The notes under the pieces were generated by a model, which saw nothing but the letters and a program-made list of their open reading frames with translations, did no database searches and was not told the origin of the DNA. Position numbers and translations under genes: made by a program. 64,000 nucleotides of DNA from UBA4738 sp002413305 (GTDB lineage: Bacteria > Actinomycetota > UBA4738): positions 4,514-68,513 of the forward strand of contig DAIUAM010000016.1 of assembly GCA_036847185.1 (NCBI GenBank). The letters run 5' to 3'. Shown in pieces: positions 63,750-64,000 of this stretch. Numbering within the stretch: position 1 is the stretch's first letter; the number at the start of each line of letters is the position of its first letter.

Positions 63750-64000
63750 GGCGCGCGACAGTCAGGCAGCCTGACGACCTGACCGGACCGTCAAGCGACC
63801 TGACGATTGACGGGGGAAGGGGTCGCTCGAATCGCGATTCACGCGCCAGGACTTCCATGCCAGTTGGGGAGAAAAACCGCGGGGACGGCAAGCTTCAAAG
63901 GGGGGGTGGGTCCCGCGAATCGCACATCCCGTGGCGCAGGGTTCATCCCCGCACAATCTGGGCTCGATTTCGACACCGCGACTCCGCGACTGCCCCAAGG
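63746..64000 (+). CDS. Possible coding frame running off the window
   Basis: From ATG at 63746 (ATGA overlap with the gene before) the frame stays open for 85 codons to the end of the window. The composition is Arg/Ser/Gly/Asp-rich with no recognisable domain. The overlap pattern supports it; the composition does not. It may be non-coding DNA carrying repeats. Confidence 0.3.
   Translation, partial: MRRATVRQPDDLTGPSSDLTIDGGRGRSNRDSRARTSMPVGEKNRGDGKLQRGGGSRESHIPWRRVHPRTIWARFRHRDSATAPR

Larger units (their letters stand above)
59780..64000. mobile_element. Integrative element at tRNA-Leu(GAG), left part
   Basis: It starts at the tRNA 3' end and runs off the window. Order: terminator, tyrosine integrase (-), small hypothetical (-), operator region, XRE regulator (+), excisionase-like HTH (+), RepA-like ATPase (+), small hypotheticals (+). 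The last four genes are joined by ATGA/GTGA overlaps, as in phage and conjugative-element early operons. This combination fits an actinobacterial ICE or satellite-type element. No structural or transfer genes are in view, so which type it is remains open. Confidence 0.8.

Overview
The window is GC-rich, uses ATG, GTG and TTG starts freely, and reads as chromosome of a deep-branching, probably uncultured member of the Actinomycetota. The reasons are gene order and marker genes. The window runs trp-associated membrane protein-trpC-trpB-trpA, then polA-rpsA-coaE, uvrB, uvrA, uvrC-rapZ, gap-pgk-tpiA and secG. This is the same set of neighbourhoods, in similar sub-orders, as in Mycobacterium and relatives. 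A bacterial proteasome activator (Bpa) gene is also present, which is actinobacterial in distribution. The assignment rests on recalled synteny and family knowledge, not on a search.

Layout. 0-3.7 kb: end of the tryptophan operon. 3.7-5.6 kb: a reverse-strand cluster of an anti-sigma antagonist, an anti-sigma kinase and a membrane-anchored alpha/beta hydrolase. 5.8-11.2 kb: a complete branched-chain amino-acid type ABC importer (livKHMGF), followed by a sarcosine-oxidase-like flavoenzyme. 12.2-16.6 kb: an accessory island against tRNA-Leu(CAA). It holds a secreted protein with two internal repeats, a complete 1850-bp IS1595-type element with passenger genes, and a frameshifted integrase remnant. 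16.9-19.6 kb: a polar amino-acid ABC importer. 19.6-22 kb: Bpa, a hotdog thioesterase and a ZIP transporter. 22-28 kb: polA, rpsA, coaE, a HAD hydrolase and a DUF2203 protein. 28-32.5 kb: an ABC-2 exporter and a second polar amino-acid importer. 32.6-42 kb: uvrB, an amidohydrolase, an orphan OppC-type permease, a CGNR protein, a class V aminotransferase and uvrA. 42-45.7 kb: a copper/nitrite locus. 45.8-53.1 kb: uvrC, rapZ and a glycolytic operon ending in an archaeal-type phosphoglycerate mutase. 53.3-59.4 kb: an oligopeptide importer. 59.4-59.8 kb: secG and tRNA-Leu(GAG). 59.8-64 kb: the left part of an integrative element that continues beyond the window.

How it works together. Four ABC importers and an exporter point to a heterotroph living on amino acids and peptides. 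The nirK locus suggests nitrite reduction or nitrosative-stress handling under an Rrf2-type iron-sulfur regulator. All three UvrABC excision genes and polA lie in one window. A recurring promoter layout, a TANNNT -10 box only 6-10 nt before the start codon, implies that many transcripts are leaderless; I used it to choose several starts. The most interesting items are the nirK-cupredoxin fusion with a homologous cupredoxin-propeller protein next to it, the passenger-carrying IS1595 element, the three-operator control region of the integrative element, a permease gene without a canonical start codon, and the loss of yvcK-whiA between rapZ and gap.
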